Assembly (NCBI RefSeq): GCF_018873765.1
Contig: NC_057925.1
Span: 48,267,010 to 48,331,009, forward strand
DNA: 64,000 nucleotides
Reading direction: 5' to 3'
Source: Telopea speciosissima
Taxonomy: Eukaryota > Streptophyta > Magnoliopsida > Proteales > Proteaceae
In this document: one piece after another, positions 22,670 through 35,114 of the stretch
How the letters are laid out: each line of letters begins with the position of its first letter
Numbering within the stretch: position 1 is the first letter of the stretch
Program-made: the position numbers and the translations under genes
Notes under the pieces: generated by a model
The model's input: only the letters and a program-made list of their open reading frames with translations
Databases searched by the model: none
Told to the model about the DNA's origin: nothing

Positions 22670-22875
22670 AATGAAGGAGAGGTTTCACATGTCGCCAAAC
22701 GACAACATTATTTTATCGTCTAAAAAAATAGACTTTTAACGACAGAATGTTAAGTTTCAAATTTAATTAACTACGACCATTGAATTATTTTTTTCCCTTG
22801 TAGATAATACTTATTAAGATGGAGAAAAAATTGTCATAAAATATATAGTCAAAAATGCTCATTTTTCTTGTAGTG
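22670..22875 (-). mobile_element. CACTA (En/Spm) terminal fragment
   Basis: The right edge, read on the minus strand, begins CACTACAAGAAAAATGAGC, the usual plant CACTA end. The sequence further in contains 'TTAACGACA'/'GTCGTTTGG'-type subterminal motifs common to these elements. No matching opposite end is seen in the window, so only one terminus remains. An LTR-like repeat starts immediately to its right. Confidence 0.75.
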
Positions 22876-24130
22876 ATACATCATGCTTTGGTGATAAAAA
22901 CAACATTTTAGATAATGATAGTTGGGATTACTAATGTTGTATGTATGTAAAAGGATTAATTAATCACATGAGTAGTTCGGCATTAAAGAAGATTATTACT
23001 GTGTAAGCAACCATCATGTACAAAAATTAATGCATGTCTCAAAGATTTAATGGGAAAGCTTCACCAAGACCCAAGCTAATCCAAGGATGAAAAAACTAAG
23101 TCTTGGAAGAATCGAGAAGAAGAAGACTCCATTAGACATAGTCTTTCCTTTATTTTGCATTTCTTTGTAATCCTACGAGTGTATATCTCTAATTCTCAAA
23201 ATTAATTTAAAAGGTACTATAGATGCAATTGCATAATTCCCCAAACTTAGGTGTCTAATAAATCGGGTTAAATCTATTCAAATCGAAGAAAAAAATTTGT
23301 ATTTGGTCGTCCACATCCTATAAGAGACGTCTTCATGCCCTTGCGGAAACGTCCAATGAGAATTGGATGATCATTGTCTTTTGTCAAAGTGCATCCACAT
23401 GATTAACGAAACATCTATTGACATGGACAAGACGTTTGCACTCTTGCAGGAAGAAGAAGAAGAAGATCCAAAAAAAATTACTCCTCATTTTTTTCAGAAC
23501 ATTAATGAGGTCGGTCCTTGCTAATTAAAGGAGGAAATGACTCCTCTACCCTCGACTTTGGGACTTTGTAAGCATATGCTCATTAAAGTTCCAAAAAAAT
23601 TGACTAACAAACGATTTTTGGCCAAAATCTATAATAAGGTCTCAACTCTATTATGGGTTCTATTATTTTGATTTTTTAAAATAGAAATAGGGTCTATAAA
23701 TGATACCAAACACTTGTAAAAACGTTTTTGAGTCAAGAAAAACGAAATGAAAAAATGATACCAAAAAGACCCTAAGTCCTTTGTCAGAGTACACATGCAT
23801 AACTTAAGAGGCATTCACATAACCTAAGGACATCCGCATGACTTAAGGATACGTCTAAATCCTTGGATAGATGTTTGCACATATGTGCAGAAGCCAGATC
23901 GATGTTAAAGAATCTTTTGTCCCTTGGCTAAGTACATCCGCTCTTTGGTGCAGACGTCTGCCTTCTTAGGAAATGTCTATATACTTCAATAAAATACATA
24001 AACAGAGACTTTGAATCTTAGACAAGAGTAAGTGCATTGGTTTGACATATGTTCGCACATTGATGCAGACGTCTTCTAGACAGATGCAAACGCCCGCACT
24101 CCTATACGATGTTCACGTGTTAGAAATCCT
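22876..24130. repeat. LTR-like dispersed repeat, copy 1
   Basis: Matches 27645-28610 in the same orientation over about 1 kb, with many differences. Shared blocks include 'aggattaattaat(c/t)acatgagtagttcg', 'aactaagtcttggaagaatcgagaag', 'cataattccccaaacttaggtgtcta' and 'gttagaaatcc'. Internally it repeats 'gtccgcac/gcagacg'-type motifs. It resembles a decayed Copia LTR ('ttggtgataaaaacaa' near the start). No coding sequence. Confidence 0.6.
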
Positions 24131-24426
24131 TCGTTCCACTTCTAGTTCATAGAATTTGCTCCCTCTCCTTCCCCCAAAAAAATTCTTGACTACTCCTCTA
24201 CTTTTTGGTAGGAGGAGATTCCTTCTCTACACTTGTTAAGAGATGATTGCCTGGACCTACTTGTGTAGAAATTGTATACTTGTTAAATTATTTAAACAAG
24301 GGCATGAGTATTTATCTTAATTTTTGTACTTTTGAATTAGCAACCATGGTGGGTTTTAGGGGTGTCAATCAGTTGGCCCGATTGGTTTCAGTTGGGCCTA
24401 ATTGGTCCCTGCCAATTTAAGGCCCC

Positions 24427-24592
24427 GTATCTATTTACCCAGTGCATGGGGCTCCCGCCATTACGGGGTCTGGGGAAGGTCATGATGTACATAACCTTAT
24501 CCCTGCTTTCGCAAAGAAGTTGTTTCCAAATTCAAACCCATTACCACTTGGCCACGTACAATTGAGCAACCTTTACCGTTGCACCAAGGAGA
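24427..24592 (-). mobile_element. Au SINE, near full length
   Basis: Reverse-strand Au SINE. The body ('cccagtgcatggggctcccgcc', 'ggggtctggggaagg') continues into the tRNA-like 5' part ('ttcaaaccca', 'ccgttgcaccaagg'). Many substitutions suggest an old copy. I could not define a target duplication. Confidence 0.85.
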
Positions 24593-24649
24593 TGGGCTAA
24601 TTGACTAATGGCTATAAATGGTCTTTAAATGTGCTAATTGGGCTATAAA

Positions 24650-24770
24650 AAAGAAAAAAAGAAAAGGCGTACCTAGTGCACAAGGCTCCTGCCACTACAT
24701 GGTCTGGGAAGGGTCATAATGTACACAAACTTACCTCTATTTTCGCAGAGAGCCTATTTCTACAGCTAAA
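24650..24770 (-). mobile_element. Au SINE, 5'-truncated
   Basis: Reverse-strand Au SINE body ('gcgtacctagtgcacaaggctcc', 'ggtctgggaagggtcataatg'). An A-rich stretch on its left and 8-bp flanks GCTATAAA at 24642-24649 and 24771-24778 mark the insertion. It lies only about 60 bp from the neighbouring SINE. Confidence 0.82.
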
Positions 24771-25023
24771 GCTATAAACGGTCAGTTATTGTTTGCTTCA
24801 TTCGGTTGGTCCTGATCGCGCAACCGCCAGACCACTACCTTGCACTGGGAATGCTCGATTATTAATCGGTTGGTGCTTGAGCTTGACACCTTTAGTAATT
24901 GGCCGGGGTCAGGGCGATCACAAGCTTCAATCGATCAATTGAGGCCGAGTCTATCTGTCTCACTAATCAAGTTTGAACATGAAATAAATAGAGAAAATAA
25001 CTTAATGACTTTGAAGTGAACAT

Positions 25024-25926
25024 AAAATTATTAAAATGCCATTATACACATTTCTATTTGGTGAAATGGCACTCATGTCATTTTATGAAACTTGTAGTTT
25101 TTTTTTTGGATCAGAACCTACTTAGCTACTCTAATGGATAGGGAGAAAAGAAGACCACAAGGCTCGAACCTCAGACTTCTTGATAGGATGGGTTTTACCG
25201 CTCCACACTTTACCAATTACACTAGGCAGATGTCGCCTAATGTTTAAAGATTCCCCTCAACGGTCACAGAGAAATCAAACTCAAGACCTACACTTTCTTA
25301 GGCATGGTCCCAAGCCATCAGAGACAGATCCCTTGAGGGTGAAATTGTTTGGGAAGAGATGCAAAAAAACCTTACCACTTATGTGAATCAAAGAAGCAAA
25401 AAAACGAAAAATAGAAGCAAAACAAGCAACCACAAACCAAAAGAATACAAGATTTAATGTGGAAAACCCTAAAATTATTAAAATGTCATTATACATATTC
25501 CTATTTGGTGAAATGGCACTCATGTCATTTTATGAAACTTGAAGACTATTTTTTTAATTTTTTTATATCAGTACCTACTCAGCTACTCTAATGGGGGAGG
25601 GAGAAAAGAGGACCACAAGGTTCAAACTTGAGACTTCTTGATAGGATGGGTTTTACCGCTCCACACTTTACCAATTACAAGGCAGATGTCCCCTAATGTT
25701 TAAAGATTCCCCTCAATGGTTACAGAGAAATCAAACTCATGACCTACACTTTCTTAGGCATGGTCCCAAGCCATCAGAGATAGATCCCTTGAGGGTGAAA
25801 CTATTTGGGAAGAGATGCAAAAAAACCTTCTTACTTATGTGAATCAAAGAAGCAAAAAAATGAGAAATGAAAACAAAACAAGCAACCATAAACCAAAAGA
25901 ATACAAGATTTAACGTGGAAAACCCT
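25024..25926. repeat. 447-bp tandem duplication
   Basis: 25024-25470 and 25471-25926 are direct adjacent copies, both starting 'aaaattattaaaatg(c/t)cattataca'. Shared landmarks are 'ggtgaaatggcactcatgtcatttt', 'gacttcttgataggatgggttttaccgctccac' and 'aggcatggtcccaagccatcagaga'. Each ends 'atttaa(t/c)gtggaaaaccct'. Divergence is a few percent plus small indels, so the event is not very recent. Confidence 0.93.
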
Positions 25927-26398
25927 TCAATGTGAAAAGAAAAACCACGGGACAACTCCGAGAATAATCCACTAAAAGAAATAGAGGATTACAATGATTC
26001 ACTTCTCAAGTTTATGCCTAAACTTGAGATCCACCACAAAATAAGAATAGAAATAACAAGCAATTGGAGAGATTACAAGGTTACCTCGCACTTTAATGAA
26101 AATACTACCAATTAAATCGCCTCTAAAAAAACCACCAACAATTTCTACGACCACTTGGAGAACCCAAACTGAACAGGGCAAACTGCAACTTCGGTTCCCC
26201 AGTTGATGTAGAGCGTGAGATATAGCAAAACAGCCTCAACAATTGCCCAAATGTGAGAACAAAACCTCCACACAAAAAAATCTGTACTTCTTCTCCAAGA
26301 GCACTAAAAACAAACTTCTTCTTTTCTTCTCAACAAAGTTGAAACCCTTTTTCTCTTCTCAAACCTTGCATTTTCTCTCTCCTCAGAGAAAACCCATT

Positions 26399-26466
<68 letters not shown>

Positions 26467-27644
26467 CTTAAAAGAAAACCCCCACTATACACTTTACAAA
26501 GTGGCTCTTTTAATTTTACAATCCACTAAGGAAGGTAGTAAATGCCAACTCATTGACTATTGACTTCACATGGGTTTTCGACTCAACTTAGCCCAAACAC
26601 CCAAACAACTCCACATGGAGCTGAACCAACATAGTCCAACACCCAACAAAACTTGTAGACTTATTCGTTGTTTTTTAAACAACTTATACACTTATTTGAG
26701 CATATATGAAAAGACACCTTATTACATTATAGGTTGTAATAAGGCTAAAGAGCTAAGCAAACAATTTACCATATTCTTTCAAACAATCTTATCATCACTA
26801 GTTTTCATAAAAAAAAAAAACAAGAAGACTTCTCATTACTAGTGATCTTCCTCTCTGGTTCTATGAAAGTGACAACTCAAAGATGATTTTAACCAGTCAA
26901 CCATGAGGCTATAATCACGGATAACTTTCATTTTTGATGGCGGCCTAAAGTGTCAAACTTAAATCATGAAATGTTAAGCATGAATTTTAAATCTAAACCC
27001 ATCTCTAAACAAATAACACTATTGTTTTAGATAGAGATATCATCAGAACTTTGGCAAAGTTTCAAAATGGCAGGATCAAAGATTGTTGGAGGGTGAAACG
27101 TTGCGGGAACATTGTAGGAACAAAGAGAGAGTACCAAGGACGGACAAAAAAGAGAGGAGCACAACCAGAGCGCCTCGCAAAGAAAACTATTGCGCTACCG
27201 CGCTTTACTTACTCTAAAGGGTGCGCTAGCCATTGTATATAGTCGGGGCCTTGCTTGTTGCCTCCGTTTGTGATCGTAGACGACCCTCCATTTGGTCGTG
27301 CTACTATGATGTAACGTGCAGTTGTCCCGAGGCAGCAGGATGTATGGTATAGGGCCCCCTATTTCCTCTTCCTTAAAGTCTCAATGGGCAGTGGCTTATT
27401 CGGCGCTATATCACAATTCATTCTTGGGCATAGCTGTTCACGAAATGTGGCATGGAAGAAGAAAAATCCGATGGCCCATTTTTAGCTTTAGGGTCAAATT
27501 TGTTTGAATCATTGAATGTTGGTTGTTACAACTAACTTTGCAAAGAAATTCTCATTACATATATATGGATAAAGGTTTCCGCCATCCACCGAAGATGAAG
27601 AGAGAATCTCTTCATCCAAGGTGATTTGACGTTGAACCATAAGA
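25927..27644. other. Intergenic, possibly LTR-derived in its first part
   Basis: 25927-26200 ('aaaaaccacgggacaactccgag', 'cttgagatccaccaca') follows the 'ttaacgtggaaaaccc' motif common in plant Copia LTR regions, so part may be LTR-derived (weak). After the microsatellite I see no gene. Open frames here lack recognisable motifs. Confidence 0.35.
26402..26462. repeat. Compound (CT)n(AT)n microsatellite
   Basis: About 15 CT units followed directly by about 15 AT units. Confidence 0.97.
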
Positions 27645-28610
27645 TCCATACCTCATGTTTTGATGATAAAATAGCTTTTTAGATATTGATGGTTAGGATT
27701 ATTAATATGTGTGTGCATGTGAAAGGATTAATTAATTACATGAGTAGTTCGACATTAAAGAAGATTATCATTGTGTATGCAAGAATCATGTAGAACAATT
27801 AAAACATGTCTCAAAGATTTAATGATCGAGAAAGTTTCACAGACCCAAGCTTATCAAAGGATGAAGAAACTAAGTCTTGGAAGAATCGAGAAGAATAAGA
27901 CTCCATATGGCATAGTCTTTGCTTTATTTTGTATTTCTTTGTAATCCTATGGGTGTATATCCCTCATTCTCAAAATTAATTTAAAAGGCATTATAGATAC
28001 AATTGCATAATTCCCCAAACTTAGGTGTCTAAAAAATTGTGTTAAATCTTTTCAAACCGAAGAAAAAAAATTGTCTGTGGTCGTCCCTGCATCCTATAAG
28101 AGACGTCTTTGTGCTCTTGTGGAAATGTCCAATGAAAATTGGATGATCATTAAGCCTTTTGTCAAAGTGCATCTGCGTGATTAAAGAAACGTTTGTTGAC
28201 AAGGACAAGACATCCTTACTCTTGTGGAGATGTCCGATAAAAACCAGATATCTTTTAAGTCCTTTGTCAGAGTATGCCTGCATAACTTAAGAGACATGAC
28301 TTAAGGACATCCGCATGACTTAAGGAGACATCTGCATCCTTGGATAGATGTCCACACATATGTGCAGATGCCCGATTAGTGTTAAAGAATTTTTTGTCTC
28401 TTGGTTGAGTACATCCGCATTTTGGTGTAGGCGTCTGTATTCTAAGGAGACGTCGACATACTTCAGCGGACGCAGAAACAAAAACTTTGAATCTTAAACA
28501 AGACTAAGTCCTTTGGTCTGACAGATGTTCGCATACTGATGCAAACATCCTCTAGACTGCCGCAAACATCAGCACTCCTATACACACGTTCACCTGTTAG
28601 AAATCCAATA
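27645..28610. repeat. LTR-like dispersed repeat, copy 2
   Basis: Second copy of the repeat at 22876-24130, same orientation, about 4.8 kb apart. The LTR-like sequence may continue rightwards (an AT microsatellite at about 28639-28658 and further A+T-rich DNA). Whether the two are remnants of one element's LTR pair is unresolved. Confidence 0.6.
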
Positions 28611-30296
28611 GATATTTTTTTATTGTTGGAAGTCTAAAGACTATATATATATATATATTACCGTTGGAGGCCAACAGAAGTCTACACTATTTGAGTGGTC
28701 CTCTGAACAATGTTTTAAAGTTGATTTCGAACTAATTTATTTTAAACAAAAAAGGATTCTACATCAGTGTCTACAGATGTTGGTAACTTACCCTCCCTTG
28801 CGATCTCAAAATATAAGTTTTTCAAACCTTTAACAACACTGCTCAAAACCTATAATTAAGAATCATTTTTGTTTTTAGGTTTTTAGAGATTGTGAGAAAT
28901 TTGTGCTTTGCATTTGCAATATTCTACCTTCTTAGAGGTTACTAGTTCTCACTTTAATTTGTTGAATGTTTTATACTTGTGTGGAGGCTTGGGTCACACA
29001 AAAAATGTCAACTAATAATGTTGTCATTAGTTGTGGTGTGTTTCGTGAAAAAATGTTTTTTAAGTTTGTAGTGAGCTGAGGAAAAAAATCAGTTTTAAGG
29101 GTTTGATTGCTACCTTAGAAAACTATTGAGAGTAATACAAAACCTTGTATAGCCTTGATAGTAAATCTAAGGAAACTTCCAAAATCACTCTAAACTCATT
29201 TTTCCTTTTATTTTCCCATTGAATGATTCAACTAAACATCTTTCATCAGTCTCTCAATGTCAATGTCAATCCTAATTGATAATGTCAGTCAAAGAATCCG
29301 GTAGTTGACCTTAATTTAGTTACAAAATAAGTATTTTTTTATATGATTTGGATCAAATTTTCTCCACCTTATGAGGAAGAGAGAATCATTTCATCCACCT
29401 TTCTTTGACTCTCTATTACATTTTTTTTAAAAAAATGCTTCTAATAATAAGCATGTGCCGTGCTAGTTTGAGTCATCTAGAGACATGGTCAAAAGGGTTG
29501 GTGACAAGCACAAGACATCCTTTGTGAAAAAAAATTGTGTAAATTTTTTTTATGAGGAACTGTCAATTTTAGTCTAATTAAAAAAAGATTGAAATGGAAA
29601 ATGAAACTTTGTATAAGTGGGTTTGAATTTTTCCAAGTTTTTATCCAGGCAATGGAATACATGGATGAACACTAATAATGCGTTTGGTATATATGCATTC
29701 TAGAAATCATATCAAATGCTTCTTTAATTTGAAAAAGTCTACTATATAATTTTAAATGCGTTCAAAGTATAGTTGTATATTCTTTTAACCACAACTCAAG
29801 ATCTTCGGGAGTGGGATTCTAAGGACCCACAAAATGTTAAGGTTGAGAAGATGAGATGACAAATATAAGTTAAATAAATAGTGGGTCAAGATGTTTAAGA
29901 TCATGGGTGGAAGACTACGATTGCATTTGGATGATTTCTTGGAATGCATTCTTGACCTAGAATGCAAACTGAATGCAGTCCAAGTTTTGCTATGTGGGAG
30001 GTCGAGAGGGGTTGGAATCATGGATTTAGTTCACGGGATATTGTTACATATCAGCCATATTGCGATCAGGCTTGATAGGATGATTTTACCTCCCAATTAT
30101 TCTCAAACACTTCCCCTCCCTAATTTTGTACCAGTGATTCGATATCGGGTTGGTATCAATATTGTCAACGGTTTATACCCATATGGATCGGCCGTATCCT
30201 GATAACTAAATCCATGGTTAAAAATATATGGAATTTTAGAGCTCAAGATCATTGTTTCACATGTCAAGTTTCAATCTCAATAGAGTTTTGTAAGTA
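28611..30296. other. Intergenic stretch with no recognised gene
   Basis: A+T-rich DNA without conserved protein motifs; one short AT microsatellite near 28640. Confidence 0.45.
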
Positions 30297-30306
30297 CTAA
30301 AAACAA

Positions 30307-30462
30307 GGAATGAGTTTTCTTCCACCCACGGTGAATAGGATCTCATTCACCGCGGGACGGTATAGGGAGGGTATTTGGAAACATACTAAAACCCTAGGAG
30401 AGGTTTGTGAACCCTAATGGTGGGTGAACAGTCCTCCTCTATGGGTGGAGGAAAACTTAGTC
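30307..30462. mobile_element. MULE-type MITE with 10-bp target duplication
   Basis: The 156-bp element is flanked by the direct repeat CTAAAAACAA at 30297-30306 and 30463-30472. The inverted ends share AGTTTTC(T/C)TCCACCC. Target-duplication length points to a Mutator-like origin (inference). No coding capacity. Confidence 0.78.
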
Positions 30463-30650
30463 CTAAAAACAATAAGCTGGTCAAATACTGAAAAAGAATA
30501 TATAAATATGTAAGAATAAATATGATTGAATTCAAGTCTAAAATTTGGTAAATTGCAACTCTAAGCCATTCCTTAGCTAGATATTATATGGGAAAAAGAT
30601 CACCGCGGTCCGCTTAAGGTACATATTGTCTTATATAGTTTTTTTTTTAT

Positions 30651-30789
30651 GAGAAAGAGAATGCTACTTGGTTGCGTGTGATCTACATGCACTTGCGCAT
30701 AGACACAAGGCCACGCGAAATCCTTGGGAATGCAGCGGTTATTTCGTGCAGCCCTGTGTCTGACGTGACTAAATAGCATTCTTTCACCC
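30651..30789. mobile_element. MITE just upstream of the chitinase promoter
   Basis: Inverted ends (GAGAAAGAGAATGCTACTTGG at left; the right end read in reverse is GGTGAAAGAATGCTATTTAG) with an internal inverted 'gacacaaggcc'/'ccctgtgtc' pair. Length is about 139 bp. Its right end is about 125 bp from the chitinase TATA box. Confidence 0.7.
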
Positions 30790-30903
30790 TATTTAAATAA
30801 AAAAAAATAAAAAAAAAAAAATAAAAATAAAAAGAAAAAAAAGAAAGAGCTGGCCAAATTTGAAGACGGTGTCTATGTTCAAACTTAAGGGGAGACTTTC
30901 TAA

Positions 30904-31914
<1,011 letters not shown>

Positions 31915-31976
31915 ATTGGGTATCTATTTACTTGTGGGTTTCTGTAATAATCTAAGTTTGTTTCAGTTTTCAAGTC

Positions 31977-32120
31977 CAGTAGTCATCTTCTTCTCTTATT
32001 CTATGGAAAATGTTTGAGAACAGGTCTCACAGCACAAGAAAATAAATGAAATACTTTTAACACAGTAGTCATTCTCCTTCTCTTATACTACTATGGAAAT
32101 TGTTTGAGAACAGGTCTCCC
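31977..32120. repeat. Tandem duplication in the chitinase 3' region
   Basis: 31977-32030 and 32063-32120 share 'agtagtcat', 'ttctcttat', 'ctatggaaa', and a perfect 'tgtttgagaacaggtctc'. The period is about 86 bp. An AATAAA signal (32041-32046) lies between the copies. Confidence 0.85.
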
Positions 32121-32282
32121 AATTCATACAACCAAGTCAAACCGTAAATTACTCACACAAGGCCATTGAATTAAACAACAAAGTCAATATTTAGCCTACC
32201 CACAAGATAGTCAATTATGAGGCAACTAGTTAACCAAATGATTATCCCCTTGATAGCTCTCTCTTTCACACAAGGACCATTT

Positions 32283-32640
32283 GGAGGAAAAGGATTCTGT
32301 CCAGCCGTGGTGGGAGCTCGCTAAACGACAGCAAAATCAAGGGTGGGGTGGTCATTTCACAGGTGGGTCAACCCTGATTTTGCTGTCGTTTAGTGGGGCT
32401 GGACCATCCAGCTCTTGCCACGTCTGGACAGGAGCCAGGTCCCACAATTGGGACCTGGCTCTCCTCCAGCCATGGCGGGAGCTGGAGGGTCCAGCGCTTG
32501 AACCCCCTCCCCCCAAAAAAAAAGAAAACAGGGGTGGGTTGGTCATTTCACAGGTGGAGAAATGACCAACCCACCACCCCTGTTTTGGCTGGGCTGGACC
32601 CTCCAGCTCCCGCCATGGCTGGAGGAAATCCTTTTCCTTT
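32283..32640. mobile_element. MITE with GGAAAAGGATT ends
   Basis: Left end GGAGGAAAAGGATT...CCAGCCGTGGTGGGAGCT; right end, reversed, GGAAAAGGATT...CCAGCCATGGCGGGAGCT. Internal inverted segments ('ggtcatttcac', 'aaaatcaaggg'/'cctgattttg') indicate several stem-loops. Open frames on both strands are mirror artefacts of the inverted repeats. Confidence 0.7.
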
Positions 32641-33034
32641 GGGTGCATATATTCTGACCAGTTCTCTTGATGAATTTTCCTTGCATTGTAAACAACTTAA
32701 TACGGAAAGTGCTAAGTGGTGAAGGTCATCTATGATCATTGAATGGACTATATTCAATTTTACGCATCCATAAGTCATATTCAATGTGTTTAAATTTTAA
32801 ACCATCATATGAATTTAGTTAAAATAATAAGTGTCAGAAAAAACACCACAAAAATTGAGAATATAGGACTTATCTTAACGACTTAATACGGTCAAATGCT
32901 GTAGGAGAACTTTATACACCAACGAAAATCACGACCACTTGTCAATGGCAAATATGACACTTCATGCGAATAAGAATGACGGTGAAGCTCAGTCGTACCA
33001 CCGACCACTCTCCTTAACATCATAATCGCCCTCT

Positions 33035-33600
33035 ATGATGCAATATGGGTCCTTGTCCTTGCAAATGAATCTCTTAGTTGAAATAGCCGTTTTAGGCCTT
33101 CCAAAGTTGATGGATTGTGCTTTTACTAGAGCTGTATGGTTTGGATCACAATTATCATTTTGTCCCAGTAAGGAGAATCCACAACTCTCTCAATTCATTC
33201 AAAGTTGGGACAACCTGTTCACAAGAGGGAGGTAGACATTGAAGGAAATAACTGGTACTGCAGCTTTTATATGTTGGTGCATTTGGAAATCTCGAAATGA
33301 AGACATCTTCAGCCCGGCACGAAAAGACCTCCGGAATGGAATATGTATTATTTTCCTTTTTTTATTCTCTGTTATAATGCTAAATAGAAATTTGTTTGTG
33401 AAAGAAGAAGATTCAGCCAAAGTTATTTGATGGATGGAGAAATCGGCAGATGAGCCTTGTTTCATACTCATTGTATCAGACCTACAAAGATCCTTGTTTA
33501 GTAAATGCAGTTTAGATTCCAATGGACACAAAAAACTGAAAATGAGGTGGCCAATGAATTAGCTAAACAGGTGGTTGTTTGGCCAAAAGTCCTTCATGTT
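33035..33600 (+). pseudogene. L1-type LINE 3' fragment, decayed
   Basis: Readable pieces are typical of the RT-zinc-binding/RNase H end of plant L1 elements: DCAFTRAVWFGSQLSF near 33114, FIQSWDNLFTRGR near 33195, TAAFICWCIWKSRNEDIFSP near 33256, and NEVANELAKQ near 33540. The frames change between pieces and no RT is present. It is a second, separate L1 remnant besides the one at 21990. Confidence 0.65.
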
Positions 33601-33641
33601 GTAGGTCTTTTATGTGATTTCAATAGAGGAGCAGGGGATAA

Positions 33642-34044
33642 TGTTAGAACAAACACCAACCAAAACATGAACAGAAACAAAAACTGAGCAAGATGACATG
33701 GTGATTTATCGTGGTTCACACACCGGTATAGTGTGCTACATCCACAGGCGAAGGTGAAGATGATTCACTATGTAAAACAAAGAAAATTACAATGGAGATC
33801 TCTCAAGAACACTCAAAACGGCGCTGCTTCAGTCTCTCAAAAACCCTAAAACGAAAAACCCCAAAATCTCACACTCTACAACAAAGTGTGTAAAGAATAT
33901 ACATACTCCTCCATCGGATCGGGTCGAACCGTATCATCCCAAACCCTTTGCTACCATCACTGATCTTAGAAACGGGTCGCCACAAAAAATGTCGGAGCGA
34001 GTCATTCTTCGAAACGGGTCCATGAATTCGAGGCATACATAACA
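33642..34044 (+). mobile_element. Solo LTR with 5-bp target duplication (Copia-type likely)
   Basis: 403 bp with TG...CA ends (TGTTAGAACAAAC ... GCATACATAACA) and a perfect GATAA duplication at 33637-33641 and 34045-34049. The stretch 'atttatcgtggttcacacaccgg' is a motif I associate with plant Copia LTRs. No internal domain, so a solo LTR. Confidence 0.85.
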
Positions 34045-34406
34045 GATAAGGATATCACTATGAGATGTGTTGTGGGTTTTTTTCTTTGTATTTTTGTTGC
34101 AGTTGCTGATTTGAGGTGCAAAGACCAAACCTTATTTCCCAGATTTGGAACTTGGAAGAAAGTAAGGTATGGGTTTTATGGGTTTGGGTTGAAATCAGTG
34201 AATTCAATCCTCTCCCCCCTCCTCCCCAACCCATTTTTTTTTTTTACAATTCTACCATTACCGAATCTAAAATCCCCAACTCCCAGCAGAGGTGCTATGA
34301 ACACATCTTGAGTTTTAAGTTCAAACTACCAATAGTATATAGATTGGAATTGTATTATCAGAACACATAACAGTCTATTTGTTAATCCAAAATGACTCTT
34401 AAAATA

Positions 34407-34982
34407 CTAATAGCCATAATCATAAGCAAATTCAGAGACACCAAACATAGCTGAAAGCACTTGGGAAACAATGAAAATACCACCCCCTAAGATGGTTATA
34501 ATGAGAATTGCAGAAATTGGATTCTTCAACAGCTCCAGAATAGGCTGGAAGATAGTGTAAATAACACCAGTGCTCACTGTAACAATATATAGCCCATATC
34601 TTCTCATGTTGTCCCAAAATTCCTCCATCAAAGGCCCTTCAGGACCCAAAGCCAAGGCCTTCCCATCATCTATCCCTGCAAGCAGAACTGCCAATCCAAG
34701 AGAAGCTGCACCCAATATCACAAACCTTTGTAGCCCAGTCCTTTTCTGTGAAGGTATAGGAACATTGGATTTGAAGGCAATACTGGTGAGTAGCTTCTTC
34801 TTGTCCCTGCTGCTGTCCTTACTGAACCATCTTATAATTTGGCTTTGTTGTTGTGAATCTGAAGGGCTTTTCCTTGGCTTGGTTCTGAGGGGAAGGAGAT
34901 GGGTGGAAGGTTCAGATGTTGGCCGATTGAGGTTAGATTGCATCGGCAAAGAAATATGAGATTTCAGAGCACAGGTTGTCAT
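34407..34982 (-). CDS. Plastid-targeted Ycf33/DUF751-family membrane protein
   Basis: Intact single-exon frame. I choose the ATG at 34982 (MTTCALKSHISLPMQSNL, 191 residues) because plant relatives start with a comparable transit peptide. An in-frame ATG at 35114 would add 44 residues of basic, low-conservation sequence overlapping a CT-rich leader. The N-terminal ~80 residues are Ser/Thr/Lys-rich and fit a chloroplast transit peptide. Hydrophobic segments follow (VILGAASLGLAVLLAG; YIVTVSTGVIYTIFQPILEL; ISAILIITILGGGIFIVSQV). FWDNMRRYG followed by LLKNPISAIL matches the Ycf33/DUF751 pattern, a protein encoded in the plastid of some algae and nuclear in land plants. Function is unknown. Family call from recall, no search. 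Confidence 0.8.
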   Translation of the reverse strand: MTTCALKSHISLPMQSNLNRPTSEPSTHLLPLRTKPRKSPSDSQQQSQIIRWFSKDSSRDKKKLLTSIAFKSNVPIPSQKRTGLQRFVILGAASLGLAVLLAGIDDGKALALGPEGPLMEEFWDNMRRYGLYIVTVSTGVIYTIFQPILELLKNPISAILIITILGGGIFIVSQVLSAMFGVSEFAYDYGY

Positions 34983-35114
34983 CTTACTATTCTCTCTCTT
35001 TCTCTGTCTCTCTCTGCTCTTTTGTGATTGTAATTTCAAACTCCAAAGTGGTTTTCTCTTCCAGAACGAGTGGCTGCCATGGAGTGTCTTGGGGCTAAGC
35101 CTTATCCATTGCAT

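Noticed and set aside
32281-32648. Overlapping open frames on both strands near the chitinase
   Set aside because: They mirror each other because they lie in the inverted repeats of a MITE.
34407-35114. Start of the DUF751 protein at 35114
   Set aside because: The first 44 residues are basic, translated from a CT-rich leader, and the downstream ATG at 34982 opens a better transit-peptide sequence; the longer form is possible but less likely.
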